A DNA stretch of 64,000 nt from Candidatus Eiseniibacteriota bacterium (GTDB lineage: Bacteria; Eisenbacteria; RBG-16-71-46; CAIMUX01). Shown here piece after piece: positions 1 through 8,116 of the stretch (its first letter is position 1; the number at the start of each line of letters is the position of its first letter). Where the stretch lies: the NCBI GenBank assembly GCA_016712505.1, contig JADJQY010000009.1:370902-434901 (forward strand). The letters run 5' to 3'. The notes beneath the pieces are model-generated. The model saw only the letters and a list, made by a program, of their open reading frames with translations. It did no database searches and was not told the DNA's origin. A program made the translations under genes and the position numbers.

Positions 1-1
1 C

Positions 2-1921
2 GCGGTCGACCACGATCTGGCGGTGTCGCTCGACGCCTCGCTCCAGGAGAAGCCGGTCGGAACGCTCGCCGAGATCGAGGTCGCGGCCGCCCGCGAGGTG
101 ATCAGGAAGAAGAAGTCCGAGACCTCGCACACGATCGCCTCGAAGGACCTGGCCTCGTTGCCCGCGAACGAGATCAGCGAGGCGATCGGACTGAAGTCCG
201 GAGTGATCGCCAAGGGGAGAGACGTCCAGTTCCGCGGTGGACGCGCTGGGGAAGTGAAGTACCAGGTGGAGGGCATTGCCTCTCCCGACGCCGAGCGCAG
301 GACCTCGGGTGGAGTCACCGTCGGCGGCACCAAGACCAAGGTCCCCGCCGCGTCCGCCCCTGCCGTTCCCCCGAACCAGCCGGTCCCGCTGCACGGCGGC
401 ACCGCGTTGCCGAACGACGAGAAGGTCGATGCGATGTTCTTCCAGCATGCCGGGGTGAATCCGCTGATTCCGGCCGAGGAGGATGCGCTCTCGACCTTCG
501 CCGTCGACGTGGACAATGCGTCGTACACCCTGGCGCGGCTCTATCTGCAGCAGGGGAACCTGCCGCCGCAGGAGGCGGTCCGTCTGGAGGAGTGCGTCAA
601 CTTCTTCCGGCAGGACTATCCGAAGTTCCACGACGATGACTTCCGGATCTTTGTCGACGGCGCGCCAGCTCCCTTCGCTCCAGGATACGAGCTGGTGCGG
701 GTGGGGATCGCGGCGCGGTCGGTGGCGCCGGAGGATCGCCGGCCGGCTGACCTGGTCTTCGTCGTCGACGTCTCGGGATCGATGGATCGGGAGAACCGGC
801 TTCAGGCGGTCAAGGAGAGTCTGGGCTACCTGCTCGAGCATCTCAAGGCGGACGACCGGGTGGCGATCGTGGCCTACGGCAACACCGCGACGATCGAACT
901 CGAGCCGACGGCCGGGTCGGACATCGCGCACATCCGTGGGGCGATCGAGGGGCTGCGGATCACCGGCGCGACCAACGCGGAGGCGGGGATCGCCCTGGGG
1001 TACGAGCTGGCCCGGCGGATGCGGGAGGACATGTCGTGGTTCGATCGCTGGGACCGCGAAGCGACCGGCGCGAACCGCGACGCTGATCGCCGGGCCGATC
1101 GCGGCCCGCGCATCTCGCGCATCCTCCTCTGCTCCGACGGCGTGGCGAACATCGGCGCGACCGGGCCGGAGTCGATCCTCTCCCGGGTGCGCGAGGAAGC
1201 AGACAAGGGGATCCAGCTCTCGACGATCGGCTTCGGGATGGGAAACTACAACGATATCCTGATGGAGCGGCTGGCCGACGATGGCGACGGCAGCTACTAC
1301 TACGTCGACTCGCTCAAGGAGGCGAAGCGGGTGCTGGCCGAGAACTTGACCGGGACCCTGCAGACCATCGGGCGTGACGCGAAGATCCAGGTCGAGTTCG
1401 ATCCGCGTCAGGTGAAGTACTACCGGCTGCTCGGCTTCGAAAACCGGGACGTCCGCGACCAGGATTTCCGCAACGATGCGGTCGACGCGGGCGAGATCGG
1501 TGCGGGGCACGTGGTCACGGCGCTCTACGAGGTGAAGCTCCAGGACGGCGTGCGGCGCGGACCGCTGGCCACCGTGCGTTTCCGCTACGCCAAGCCCGAT
1601 GCGGCCGGAACTGTCCCGGAGGTGCGAGAGCTTGCGCGGACGCTCGATGTCTTGGACCTGGCCGCGCGGTTCGAGCAGGCCGATCCCAGGTTGCGCCTCG
1701 ACGCCGCAGTGGCGGAGTACGCTGAGATCCTCCGCGGCAGCTTCTACGCCAAGGAGGGGAGCTTCGAGGCGATCCTGCCGATCGCCCGGGACTGCGCCCG
1801 CGCGCTCTCCCGGGATCCGGAGGTCGCCGAGTTCGTGACCTTGGTCGAGCGGGCGCGCGATCTCTGGAAGCAGCGCCCGAGCCCCGAGCCGGCCGGCGCG
1901 CCCGAAGTCGAACGTCGCTAG
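2..1921 (+). CDS. Plug-like plus von Willebrand factor A (YfbK-like) protein, 5' truncated
   Basis: The reading frame is open to the left window edge, so the true start lies upstream. A GTG at 23 is only the first possible internal start, and residues below count from it. Residues 15-85 resemble a TonB-receptor plug (pattern LPANEISEAIGLKSG, then RGGRAGEVKYQVEG), followed by a Pro/Ala-rich linker. Residues 150-215 match the N-terminal region of YfbK-type vWA proteins. The vWA domain has a complete MIDAS: DVSGS at 249-253, a Thr in GATNAEAG and an Asp in CSDGVAN. The C-terminus fits the DUF3520 region of that family. Such proteins are usually periplasmic or surface-exposed metal-dependent adhesion modules. 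The plug without a following barrel is the odd part. Function beyond metal-dependent protein binding is unknown. Confidence 0.85.
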   Translation, partial: AVDHDLAVSLDASLQEKPVGTLAEIEVAAAREVIRKKKSETSHTIASKDLASLPANEISEAIGLKSGVIAKGRDVQFRGGRAGEVKYQVEGIASPDAERRTSGGVTVGGTKTKVPAASAPAVPPNQPVPLHGGTALPNDEKVDAMFFQHAGVNPLIPAEEDALSTFAVDVDNASYTLARLYLQQGNLPPQEAVRLEECVNFFRQDYPKFHDDDFRIFVDGAPAPFAPGYELVRVGIAARSVAPEDRRPADLVFVVDVSGSMDRENRLQAVKESLGYLLEHLKADDRVAIVAYGNTATIELEPTAGSDIAHIRGAIEGLRITGATNAEAGIALGYELARRMREDMSWFDRWDREATGANRDADRRADRGPRISRILLCSDGVANIGATGPESILSRVREEADKGIQLSTIGFGMGNYNDILMERLADDGDGSYYYVDSLKEAKRVLAENLTGTLQTIGRDAKIQVEFDPRQVKYYRLLGFENRDVRDQDFRNDAVDAGEIGAGHVVTALYEVKLQDGVRRGPLATVRFRYAKPDAAGTVPEVRELARTLDVLDLAARFEQADPRLRLDAAVAEYAEILRGSFYAKEGSFEAILPIARDCARALSRDPEVAEFVTLVERARDLWKQRPSPEPAGAPEVERR

Positions 1922-1937
1922 GCCGGTAGTTCATGCA

Positions 1938-1969
1938 CCGGCGAACTCTCCCCGGGGAGAGTTCGCCGG
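1938..1969. repeat. Perfect 32-bp palindrome, copy 1 of a dispersed element
   Basis: The left arm ccggcgaactctcccc is followed directly by its exact reverse complement. It sits between the convergent vWA (+) and YceI (-) genes, where it could fold in RNA from either side and act as a bidirectional terminator, although there is no T-run. Related copies lie at 12564, 19864 and 21977. Confidence 0.85.
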
Positions 1970-2015
1970 AAACTTCGCCGGAAACTTCGCCGGAAACTTC
2001 GCCGGAAACTTCGCC
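1962..2015. repeat. 12-bp tandem repeat, 4.5 copies of ttcgccggaaac
   Basis: Four exact 12-bp units at 1962, 1974, 1986 and 1998, plus a half unit, run on from the right arm of the palindrome and share its ttcgccgg end. Expansion from the palindrome arm is plausible. The array is noncoding and lies between two convergent genes. Confidence 0.9.
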
Positions 2016-2022
2016 CGCTGCG

Positions 2023-2082
2023 TGCTCCGATGCCCGCCCTGATCCCCGCTCCGATGCCTGCTCCGATGCCCGCTCCGATGCC
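2023..2082. repeat. 12-bp tandem repeat, five units of (t/c)gctccgatgcc
   Basis: Five consecutive 12-bp units, the second one degenerate (cgccctgatccc), lie just after the previous array. The period is the same but the sequence differs. No gene is supported here. Confidence 0.8.
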
Positions 2083-2104
2083 CGGCCTGGCCCCCGAAGC
2101 CTCC

Positions 2105-2788
2105 TTACGGCGCCTGAGTGGCCACCACGTCGAAGGTGATCCGCTGCACCTCATCCAGCTTCATCACCAGGAACTGCGGGCGCGGGATGTTGAACGCGCT
2201 GAGCTTTACCTGGAAGCTGGCCACGACATGAAGCGCCTTTTCCGCCGCGTTCCAGGTGACCTGAGCCGGGACCTCGAAGCGCTGCGTCACCCCGTGCAAG
2301 GTGAAGTTCCCGGCCACGGTCACCTCCACCGGCTCACCCGCGGGCAGCGCACCGGGATGCCCGGGGAGCAGACGTCCTCCGGTGAAGGTGATTTTCGGGT
2401 ACTGCTTGGTGTGGAGATGATTGTCGCGCATGTGCTGATTGCGGAGGCCGATTCCGGTGTCGAGGCTGGCGGCGTCGACCTCGATCGCGATGCCGATCGA
2501 GTCGCCGAGCGCGGTGGGATCGCAGTCGATCGTGCCGGAGATCTGGCGCGACTTTCCGTCGAACGATTCAGCCGGGGCCTTCGACTCGAACCGGACCGAG
2601 TTGGTCTCGGCGCCGGGAGTGACGGCGAACCGGGCCGCGTCGGCGCGGTCGGCCGACAGCAGCAGACCGACCGCGAGTAGCAGCTCGACGGCCAGAAGCG
2701 GACCGACGATGCGTCGAGGACCGACGATGCGTCGCGGACCGCCGAGGAGAGCAAAGGTCAAGAGTACAGACTGCCGGGGGCTGGACAT
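2105..2788 (-). CDS. YceI family lipid-binding protein
   Basis: A 227-residue secreted protein. A long N-terminal hydrophobic segment (about residues 27-45, ending near SADRADA) acts as a signal peptide. The mature part has the YceI pattern: FDGKSRQISGTIDCDP, SLDTGIGLRNQHMRDNHL, the KYP-I-F block (KQYPKITFTGG) and the NFTLHGVTQ strand. YceI proteins form a periplasmic lipocalin-like barrel that binds polyisoprenoid lipids such as ubiquinone precursors. The gene lies 23 bp downstream of the CXXCH barrel gene on the same strand, so the two are probably co-transcribed. An 18-bp duplication at 2701-2736 repeats RRIVGP in the region before the signal sequence, so the true start could be further downstream. 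Confidence 0.85.
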   Translation of the reverse strand: MSSPRQSVLLTFALLGGPRRIVGPRRIVGPLLAVELLLAVGLLLSADRADAARFAVTPGAETNSVRFESKAPAESFDGKSRQISGTIDCDPTALGDSIGIAIEVDAASLDTGIGLRNQHMRDNHLHTKQYPKITFTGGRLLPGHPGALPAGEPVEVTVAGNFTLHGVTQRFEVPAQVTWNAAEKALHVVASFQVKLSAFNIPRPQFLVMKLDEVQRITFDVVATQAP

Positions 2789-2811
2789 GGTTGCCTCCCT
2801 GATCGCTACGA

Positions 2812-3955
2812 TCAGTAGAACAGGTGGAGTTGGACCTCGAGTTGCTCATATTCGTCGCCGAGGTTCGGCGCGGGAGCGTTCCCGTCCGGCCTGGCCTCGT
2901 CGTGGCGGAAGACGTTCCACATCGCCATCACTCCAACCGACGGAACCGGGAGGAAGTCGAACCCGAGGCCGAGACGCGAGCGACTGCCGGTCTTCCGGTC
3001 GAGGTCGGGATCGAGGAAGTCGTAGGTCGCGCGCAGGTAGGTCCCCTGGAGGAACTCATAGGTGACCTCATGGGAGGTGACCCACTCGGTGTGGGGGGCT
3101 GCCGCCTCGCTCTCGATCCGCGACCAGTCGGCCTGGCCGAGCCAGATCGCTCGGCCTGCCTTCAGGTAGCCGTGCGGGCCGCCGGTCGATCGGGCGCCGC
3201 CGGGAAACTGGTCGTGCCAGTAGCCTGCTCCGAGGGCGATGCCGAGGGTGCCGATCCCTCCGACCTCGCCCAACGTGGCCTGCCGGGTGACATTGACCAC
3301 GTGCGACACCCGTTTGTCGCTGTCGGAGACGCTTCCCAGGGCCCCATTCAACACCGCGGCCTGGACGTCGAGTCGGCCGGGGGAGATGCCGAACTCGATC
3401 CCGGTGTCGCTATCGCCGGGGGAAGAGGCCGAGCTTGTCCTTGACGAAGGCGGTGTGATCGGCGAAGCGCCACCCGAATGGGGGCGAGAAGCGCCCCACC
3501 TTGATGTACCCCGTCCAGGGGAGCACGTAGCCGAGCGCCCAGGCCTCGGTGCTGCGCGACAGCCCCTTGTCGAAGTAGAGCATGAAGCGGGGATCGGACT
3601 GGTACTGGGCGTAGAAGTCCCCCTGCATGTTGAAGAAGTTCGGATACTCCGAGTGATCGTCCGAGGCGTGGTACATGGTGCGGAAGTCGGCCCCGATCAG
3701 GATGCTCTTCGACACCTGGGGATCGATCTTCTCCAACCCTTCGGGCGAGTACGGCCGGAGCACCAGTTCGGTCGGGGCGAGATACTGCGTGGCGTAGGTG
3801 GTCCGCAGCCCTCCGCCGGCCGGATTGACGTGACAGAGCGCGCAGTTCTGCTCATACCGCGCGGCGTAGCGGGGGAGCGCCAGGGCCGGAGTTGCCGCGA
3901 TCAGCAACCCGAGGGCCGGAAGCGTCCCCAGGGCGAAACGTGTCATTCGGATCAT
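2812..3955 (-). CDS. Secreted CXXCH-motif outer-membrane barrel protein (frameshifted)
   Basis: The start ATG at 3955 is chosen because AAGGAAGAGG precedes it closely; ATG 3973 is an alternative. A signal peptide (LGTLPALGLLIAATPALA) is followed by a single heme c-binding motif, NCALCHVNPAGGG. The rest is rich in alternating aromatic strands with repeated YF/F-Q pairs, and the chain ends LEVQLHLFY, a typical barrel end. The N-terminal part reads down to 3410 and the C-terminal part continues in another frame to 2812. Dropping one base from the five-G run at 3418-3422 joins them as LFPGDSDTGIEFG, so this is one gene with an indel. It is likely an outer-membrane electron-transfer or porin protein. 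No named family is recognised beyond that. Confidence 0.7.
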
Positions 3956-4069
3956 GCCTCTTCCTTGGCCCATGCGGCGGGCGGGTGTAGCAAAACCGGT
4001 CGCGCGGCCGGCGGGCGCGTGACTGCTGGCCGCCCGGGGCGCGGCGGTTTCTCGCTTCGTTCGCGGCGA

Positions 4070-4336
4070 TCAGCCTCCGCTCAGGGCCGCGATGATGTGA
4101 ACTTCATCCGAAGGAGCGAGCGCACGGTCGAGCGTCTCACACCGTTCGCCGTTGACGAACAGCTTGATGTGAGGGCGGATGGCATCCTGCTCATCGATCA
4201 TCCGGAAACGGATGCCGGGGTACTGCCGGTCGAGGTCGAAGAGCACCGCGGAGATGCTCTTGCCTTGACCGGCCACCTCGGAGCGTCCGGCCGTGTATCG
4301 ATGGAGCGGGGAGGGAACGAAGACCTTCATCCGCAT
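4070..4336 (-). CDS. MoaD/ThiS-family ubiquitin-like protein
   Basis: An 88-residue beta-grasp protein starting MRMKVFVPSPLHRYT. It contains LFVNGERCETLDRAL and ends IIAALSGG, the C-terminal di-glycine that MoaD, ThiS and related carriers need for adenylation and thiocarboxylation or conjugation. The ATG lies five bases after the stop of the BNR propeller gene, with GGCAGG just before it, so translation is probably coupled. No MoeB/ThiF E1 partner or molybdopterin/thiamin gene is nearby. The role may be sulfur carrier for molybdopterin or another sulfur-containing product, or protein modification. The family assignment is strong and the specific role unknown. Confidence 0.85.
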   Translation of the reverse strand: MRMKVFVPSPLHRYTAGRSEVAGQGKSISAVLFDLDRQYPGIRFRMIDEQDAIRPHIKLFVNGERCETLDRALAPSDEVHIIAALSGG

Positions 4337-4341
4337 CCTGC

Positions 4342-5700
4342 CTAGCGAAGATACCCGAAGCTGACGCTCCAGATCTCGGGAAGTCCGCTCTGGATCATCG
4401 CCCAGGACTCCCCTTCGTTGCGCGACATCCAGAGTTCCCCCTGGGTCGTGCCGAAGTAGAGACCGAACGGCTCGTGCCAGTCGCCGCACATCGCCTGGCG
4501 CTTGACCGTCCACCAGGCGTTGGCCCGGGGGAACCCCTTGTCCTGGCGCTGCCAGCTCTTGCCGCCGTTCTGCGTGCGGTAGGCGGCAGGCTTCCCCTCG
4601 ATGCAGGTCCGGGGCCAGACGTCGGAACCGTCCATCGGGAAGACCCAGGCGGTGTCGGCGTGGCGGGGATGCACCACGATCGGGAAGCCGATGTCCTTGA
4701 TCTTCCGGGGCATGTTGTCCCCGATCCGCACCCAACGATCGCCCGGGCGGTCGAGGCGGTAGATCCCGCAGTGATTCTGCTGATAGAGACGATCGGAGTT
4801 GCTCGGGGCCAAGACCACGCAGTGAGGATCCTGGCCGTACTCCGGAGCCGGTCCGGGGATGAAGTCCGTCGCCACGCCGCGATTGAGCGGCATCCAGTCG
4901 CCGCCGCCGTCGAAGCTCTCGAAGGTGCCGGCGGTGGAGAAGCTGAGGTACATGTGATTGGCATCCCGGGGGTCGACCAGGATGGAGTGGGTGAAAACTC
5001 CGTCCGGCGTGCCCCCCTCGCCGATCCAGGTCGCGAGCATCGGATGGTCATTCAATCCACTGACCGGGCTCCAGGTGTTTCCGCCGTCGTCGGTGCGAAA
5101 CAGCCCCTCGGGCGAGGTGCCGGCGAACCAGGTTCCGGGTTGCGATGCATGCCCGGGAGTGAGCCAGAACACCTTCTTGACCGAGCGCCCCTTCTCGCCT
5201 TCCGGCATCTTCGGAAACGCGGGGGGTTGTGCCGCTTCCTTCCAGCTCTTCCCCCGGTCGGAGGATCGGAAGACGGTCGGCCCGAGATGCCCGGCGCTCG
5301 CCGCCATCAGGATCGTCTTCCCGTCGCGGGGGTCGAGCACCAGGTGCTGGACCAGATTCCCGAGAAAGTGGGGTCCGTCGAGCTTCCAGCTCTTTCGCGC
5401 GTCGTCGCCGTAGAAAAGGAATGCACCCTTGCGCGTACCGACCAGGAGGACCGGCCGCCCCTTCGGCGGTTGCACCCGCCACGGCGCGCTGGCCGGACGG
5501 GCGCTGCGCGCGGATGTCCCGCGGGCCGGAGTTGCCGCACGCGCGGGTGCCTTCCTGGCTACCGCCTTCTTCGTCGCGGCCTTCTTCGCGCTCTTCCCGA
5601 CGCTCTTCTTGTTGGTGCTCCCCGTTGCGGGTGCGACCGATCGCTTCGCCGTTCCCGCCGCGCGCTTGGCTGTCCCGGCGCGACCCTTCGCCATCGCCAT
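4342..5700 (-). CDS. BNR/Asp-box beta-propeller protein with histone H1-like basic N-terminus
   Basis: 452 residues. The start ATG at 5700 follows GAGGAGGCAAGG. Residues 1-75 are a low-complexity Ala/Lys/Arg tail (repeats of AKRA, KKA and ARKAPARA) resembling bacterial histone H1-like tails, with no signal peptide. The rest holds at least five Asp-box turns: SSDRGKSW, TDDGGNTW, SFDGGGDW, TQNGGKSW and SRNEGESW. Such propellers occur in sialidase-like and sortilin/Ycf48-like proteins. No sialidase Arg triad or FRIP motif is evident, so glycosidase activity should not be assumed. The gene is immediately followed by a MoaD-like gene on the same strand. The basic tail suggests nucleic-acid or polyanion binding in the cytoplasm. 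Confidence 0.8.
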   Translation of the reverse strand: MAMAKGRAGTAKRAAGTAKRSVAPATGSTNKKSVGKSAKKAATKKAVARKAPARAATPARGTSARSARPASAPWRVQPPKGRPVLLVGTRKGAFLFYGDDARKSWKLDGPHFLGNLVQHLVLDPRDGKTILMAASAGHLGPTVFRSSDRGKSWKEAAQPPAFPKMPEGEKGRSVKKVFWLTPGHASQPGTWFAGTSPEGLFRTDDGGNTWSPVSGLNDHPMLATWIGEGGTPDGVFTHSILVDPRDANHMYLSFSTAGTFESFDGGGDWMPLNRGVATDFIPGPAPEYGQDPHCVVLAPSNSDRLYQQNHCGIYRLDRPGDRWVRIGDNMPRKIKDIGFPIVVHPRHADTAWVFPMDGSDVWPRTCIEGKPAAYRTQNGGKSWQRQDKGFPRANAWWTVKRQAMCGDWHEPFGLYFGTTQGELWMSRNEGESWAMIQSGLPEIWSVSFGYLR

Positions 5701-5868
5701 CCTTGCCTCCTCGTGGTCCGGTAGGACCGAAGACTTGCCGACCCCGGGTCGGCGCCGCTCCTCTGCTCCGAAGTGGGGCGATGCTATCCGGGGTGGACCG
5801 GCGGTTTCAAGCGGCGCCGGTCGCCGTTTCGGATTGCGTTCCGGCCAGGGTCTGCGTTTTCCTGCGGC

Positions 5869-8043
5869 ATGGAACGACGCACCGCCTGGCGCATCGCCGC
5901 CCTCCTGGTTCTGCTGGCCGCGATCTTGCCCTATCGAGGGGCGATCGGGAACGGCTACGTCTACGACGATGTGGTCGCGGTGGAGCGAAACGACCGGGTT
6001 CACGGTCTGGCTCACTGGCAGGAGATTCTCTCGACCGAGTACTGGAATCGACGAGAACTACCGTCTCGTCTCTACCGCCCGGTCACGTTGCTCTCGATCG
6101 CGGCCGAACACCAGCTTCTCGGTCCGGAGCCGGGGCACTTCCACCTCACGAACCTGTTGCTCCACGCCGCCGCCTCGCTCCTGGTCCTGGGGATCGTGGG
6201 ACGAGCGCTCCGGACCCGGCGCGACGACTCGATCGAGGATGCCCGCGACCGCCGGGATACCCTCTTCGCCGCCGGGGCGGCCGGGATCCTCTTCGCCATG
6301 CATCCGCTGCACAGCGAGGCGGTGCTTCCGATCGTGGGACGGGCGGAACTCCTCTCCGCGCTCTTCACCCTCCTGACCGTGGACGTCCTGATGCGCGGCG
6401 GTCGCGCCCGCTGGATCGCCCCCTTCGCCGCCTGCTTCGCCCTGCTCTCGAAGGAGAGTGCGGCGCTGATCGTTCCCTACGTCGCGCTCCTGGCGTTCTT
6501 CGGACTCTCGGCCCGAAACGTCGCGCAGCTCCGCCGGTGGGACGGCCCGGGCTCCGGCCGGTTCGGGGCCGCCGGTCGCGATCTCCTCTGGATCGCCCCC
6601 GGCGTCGCCCTGGCGCTCCTCCTGCGCTGGAATGCGCTCCACGAGGTGCCGGCGCCGCAGCTCGCCTTCGCCGACAATCCGCTGGTGGCCGCCGGGGTGG
6701 TGGAGCGGATCGCGACCTCGGCGTTTCTCTTCACCCGGTATCTCGTGCTGCACCTGCTGCCCGAACCGCTGGTCCCCGACTATTCCTTCGCCGCGATTCC
6801 GGTCGCCGGGCTCTCCAGCTTTCCCGGGGTTGCCGGGCTGGTGACCTGGTTCTTCTTCGCGGTGACGATCTGGTTCCTGACCCGTCTCGGGCGAATGGAG
6901 ACCGACCGCTCGGCGCGCGCCGGGCTCGCCCTGGCCGGACTCGGCCTTTCCTGGTTCGCCCTCGGGACGCTCCTCTCGAGCAATCTCTTCTTCCTGATCG
7001 GCACCCTCTTCGCCGAGCGGCTGACCTACCTGCCCGGAATCGGCCTCTTCCTGGTCTTCGCCGCCCTGGTGAAGGCCGCGTTCGCTCTCCGCGCCGCCGT
7101 GGCGCAGTATGTGGCGGTGAGCGTGGTGCTCGCCCTGTTCGCCGCAGGAACGATCGGCCAGCTCGCGATGCTCTCGAAGCGGACCGCCGCCTGGAGCAGC
7201 AATCTCGCGCTGTTCCGCCAGGCCACGATCGATCATCCGCGCTCCTTCCGGGTTTGGGTCGGGTTGGGCGAGTCGCTGATGAACGAGGGGAAGCTGGCCG
7301 AAGCGGAGCCGGCGCTGCAGAAGTCGCTCGCCATCTACCCCGACTTCGGCGCGACCCACAACTGTCTCATGTCGATCTACCACGATCAGGGGAAGTTCGA
7401 GCTGGCCGACACCCATGCGCGCCGCTTCCGGCAGCTCGTACCGATGGATCCGCGCCCCTACTTCGTCCTCTCGGAGAGTGCGCGGCGGGCAGGGGATCCC
7501 ACCGCGGCGCTCGCGGAGGCCCAGGCCGGGATCGCGGCGAACCCAGACTACCTGCCGCTTCGTCTCGCGTCGGCTCGGGCGGCCGGCGCCCTCGGTCGTA
7601 CCGAGGAGGCGATCGCGGAGTATCGTCTGGTGATCGAGAAGCAGCCGCAGCTCACTTCGGCCAGGAGCGAACTCGGGCCGCTGCTCATCCGTCTCGAGCG
7701 GTGGGACGAAGCGGTGGAGCTCTACCGGCAGGTGGTCGCGGAGGCGCCCGACTGGGCCGCCAGCAACTACCTCGCCTGGGCGTCGTTCAAGAGTGTCACG
7801 GCGAAAGACGGCTCCGCCCCGGACGCCGCCGAAAGGCTGGATGAGGCACAGCGCGCGGCCGAGACGGCGGTGAGCCAGGCGCCCGAGAGCATGAAGCGCT
7901 ATGCCATCGATACCCTCGCGCAGATCCAGTTCGCGCGCGGCGAAAGGGCCGCGGCGATCGCCCTGATGGAGCAACTCGTCGCGGCCCTGCCGGGTGAATC
8001 GTCTTATCGTGGGACCCTGCGAGCTTGGCGAGCGTCCCGCTGA
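5869..8043 (+). CDS. TMTC-like multi-pass membrane protein with C-terminal TPR repeats
   Basis: 724 residues. The start at ATG 5869 (MERRTAWRIAALLV) places a transmembrane helix first. The first 110 residues carry the eukaryote-like TMTC pattern: VYDDVVAVERND (31-42), then YRPVTLLS (69-76) and MHPLHSEAVLPIVGRAELL (144-162). About ten membrane helices follow to near residue 430, then several TPR units (for example LAEAEPALQKSLAIYPDFGAT) to the C-terminus. TMTC relatives are GT-C-fold enzymes linked to protein O-mannosylation, with the acidic DD near the N-terminus as candidate catalytic residues. A lipid-linked-sugar glycosyltransferase acting on exported proteins is the likeliest role, but the substrate cannot be read from sequence. 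It is transcribed divergently from the propeller gene. Confidence 0.8.
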   Translation: MERRTAWRIAALLVLLAAILPYRGAIGNGYVYDDVVAVERNDRVHGLAHWQEILSTEYWNRRELPSRLYRPVTLLSIAAEHQLLGPEPGHFHLTNLLLHAAASLLVLGIVGRALRTRRDDSIEDARDRRDTLFAAGAAGILFAMHPLHSEAVLPIVGRAELLSALFTLLTVDVLMRGGRARWIAPFAACFALLSKESAALIVPYVALLAFFGLSARNVAQLRRWDGPGSGRFGAAGRDLLWIAPGVALALLLRWNALHEVPAPQLAFADNPLVAAGVVERIATSAFLFTRYLVLHLLPEPLVPDYSFAAIPVAGLSSFPGVAGLVTWFFFAVTIWFLTRLGRMETDRSARAGLALAGLGLSWFALGTLLSSNLFFLIGTLFAERLTYLPGIGLFLVFAALVKAAFALRAAVAQYVAVSVVLALFAAGTIGQLAMLSKRTAAWSSNLALFRQATIDHPRSFRVWVGLGESLMNEGKLAEAEPALQKSLAIYPDFGATHNCLMSIYHDQGKFELADTHARRFRQLVPMDPRPYFVLSESARRAGDPTAALAEAQAGIAANPDYLPLRLASARAAGALGRTEEAIAEYRLVIEKQPQLTSARSELGPLLIRLERWDEAVELYRQVVAEAPDWAASNYLAWASFKSVTAKDGSAPDAAERLDEAQRAAETAVSQAPESMKRYAIDTLAQIQFARGERAAAIALMEQLVAALPGESSYRGTLRAWRASR

Positions 8044-8116
8044 TCGAGGTCAGCACGCCTTGACCGTCGCCGTGCTCTGATCGTCGCCGGGGCGTCGACC
8101 GCCCGGCGCCTTCAGT

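Noticed and set aside
1962..2082. CRISPR array
   Set aside because: Units are contiguous 12-bp repeats with no spacers and no cas genes nearby.
3410..3955. Pseudogene call for the split barrel gene
   Set aside because: Only one indel in a G run, with both parts otherwise intact; the same pattern recurs in five other genes.
5737..5753. Hairpin gccgacc-ccg-ggtcggc between the propeller and TMTC-like genes
   Set aside because: A short GC-rich inverted repeat without T-run or partner copies; it may be an operator but nothing supports it.
6058..7974. Minus-strand 638-codon frame opposite the TMTC-like gene
   Set aside because: Charged low-complexity translation, no motif, and the plus-strand gene has clear helices and TPRs.
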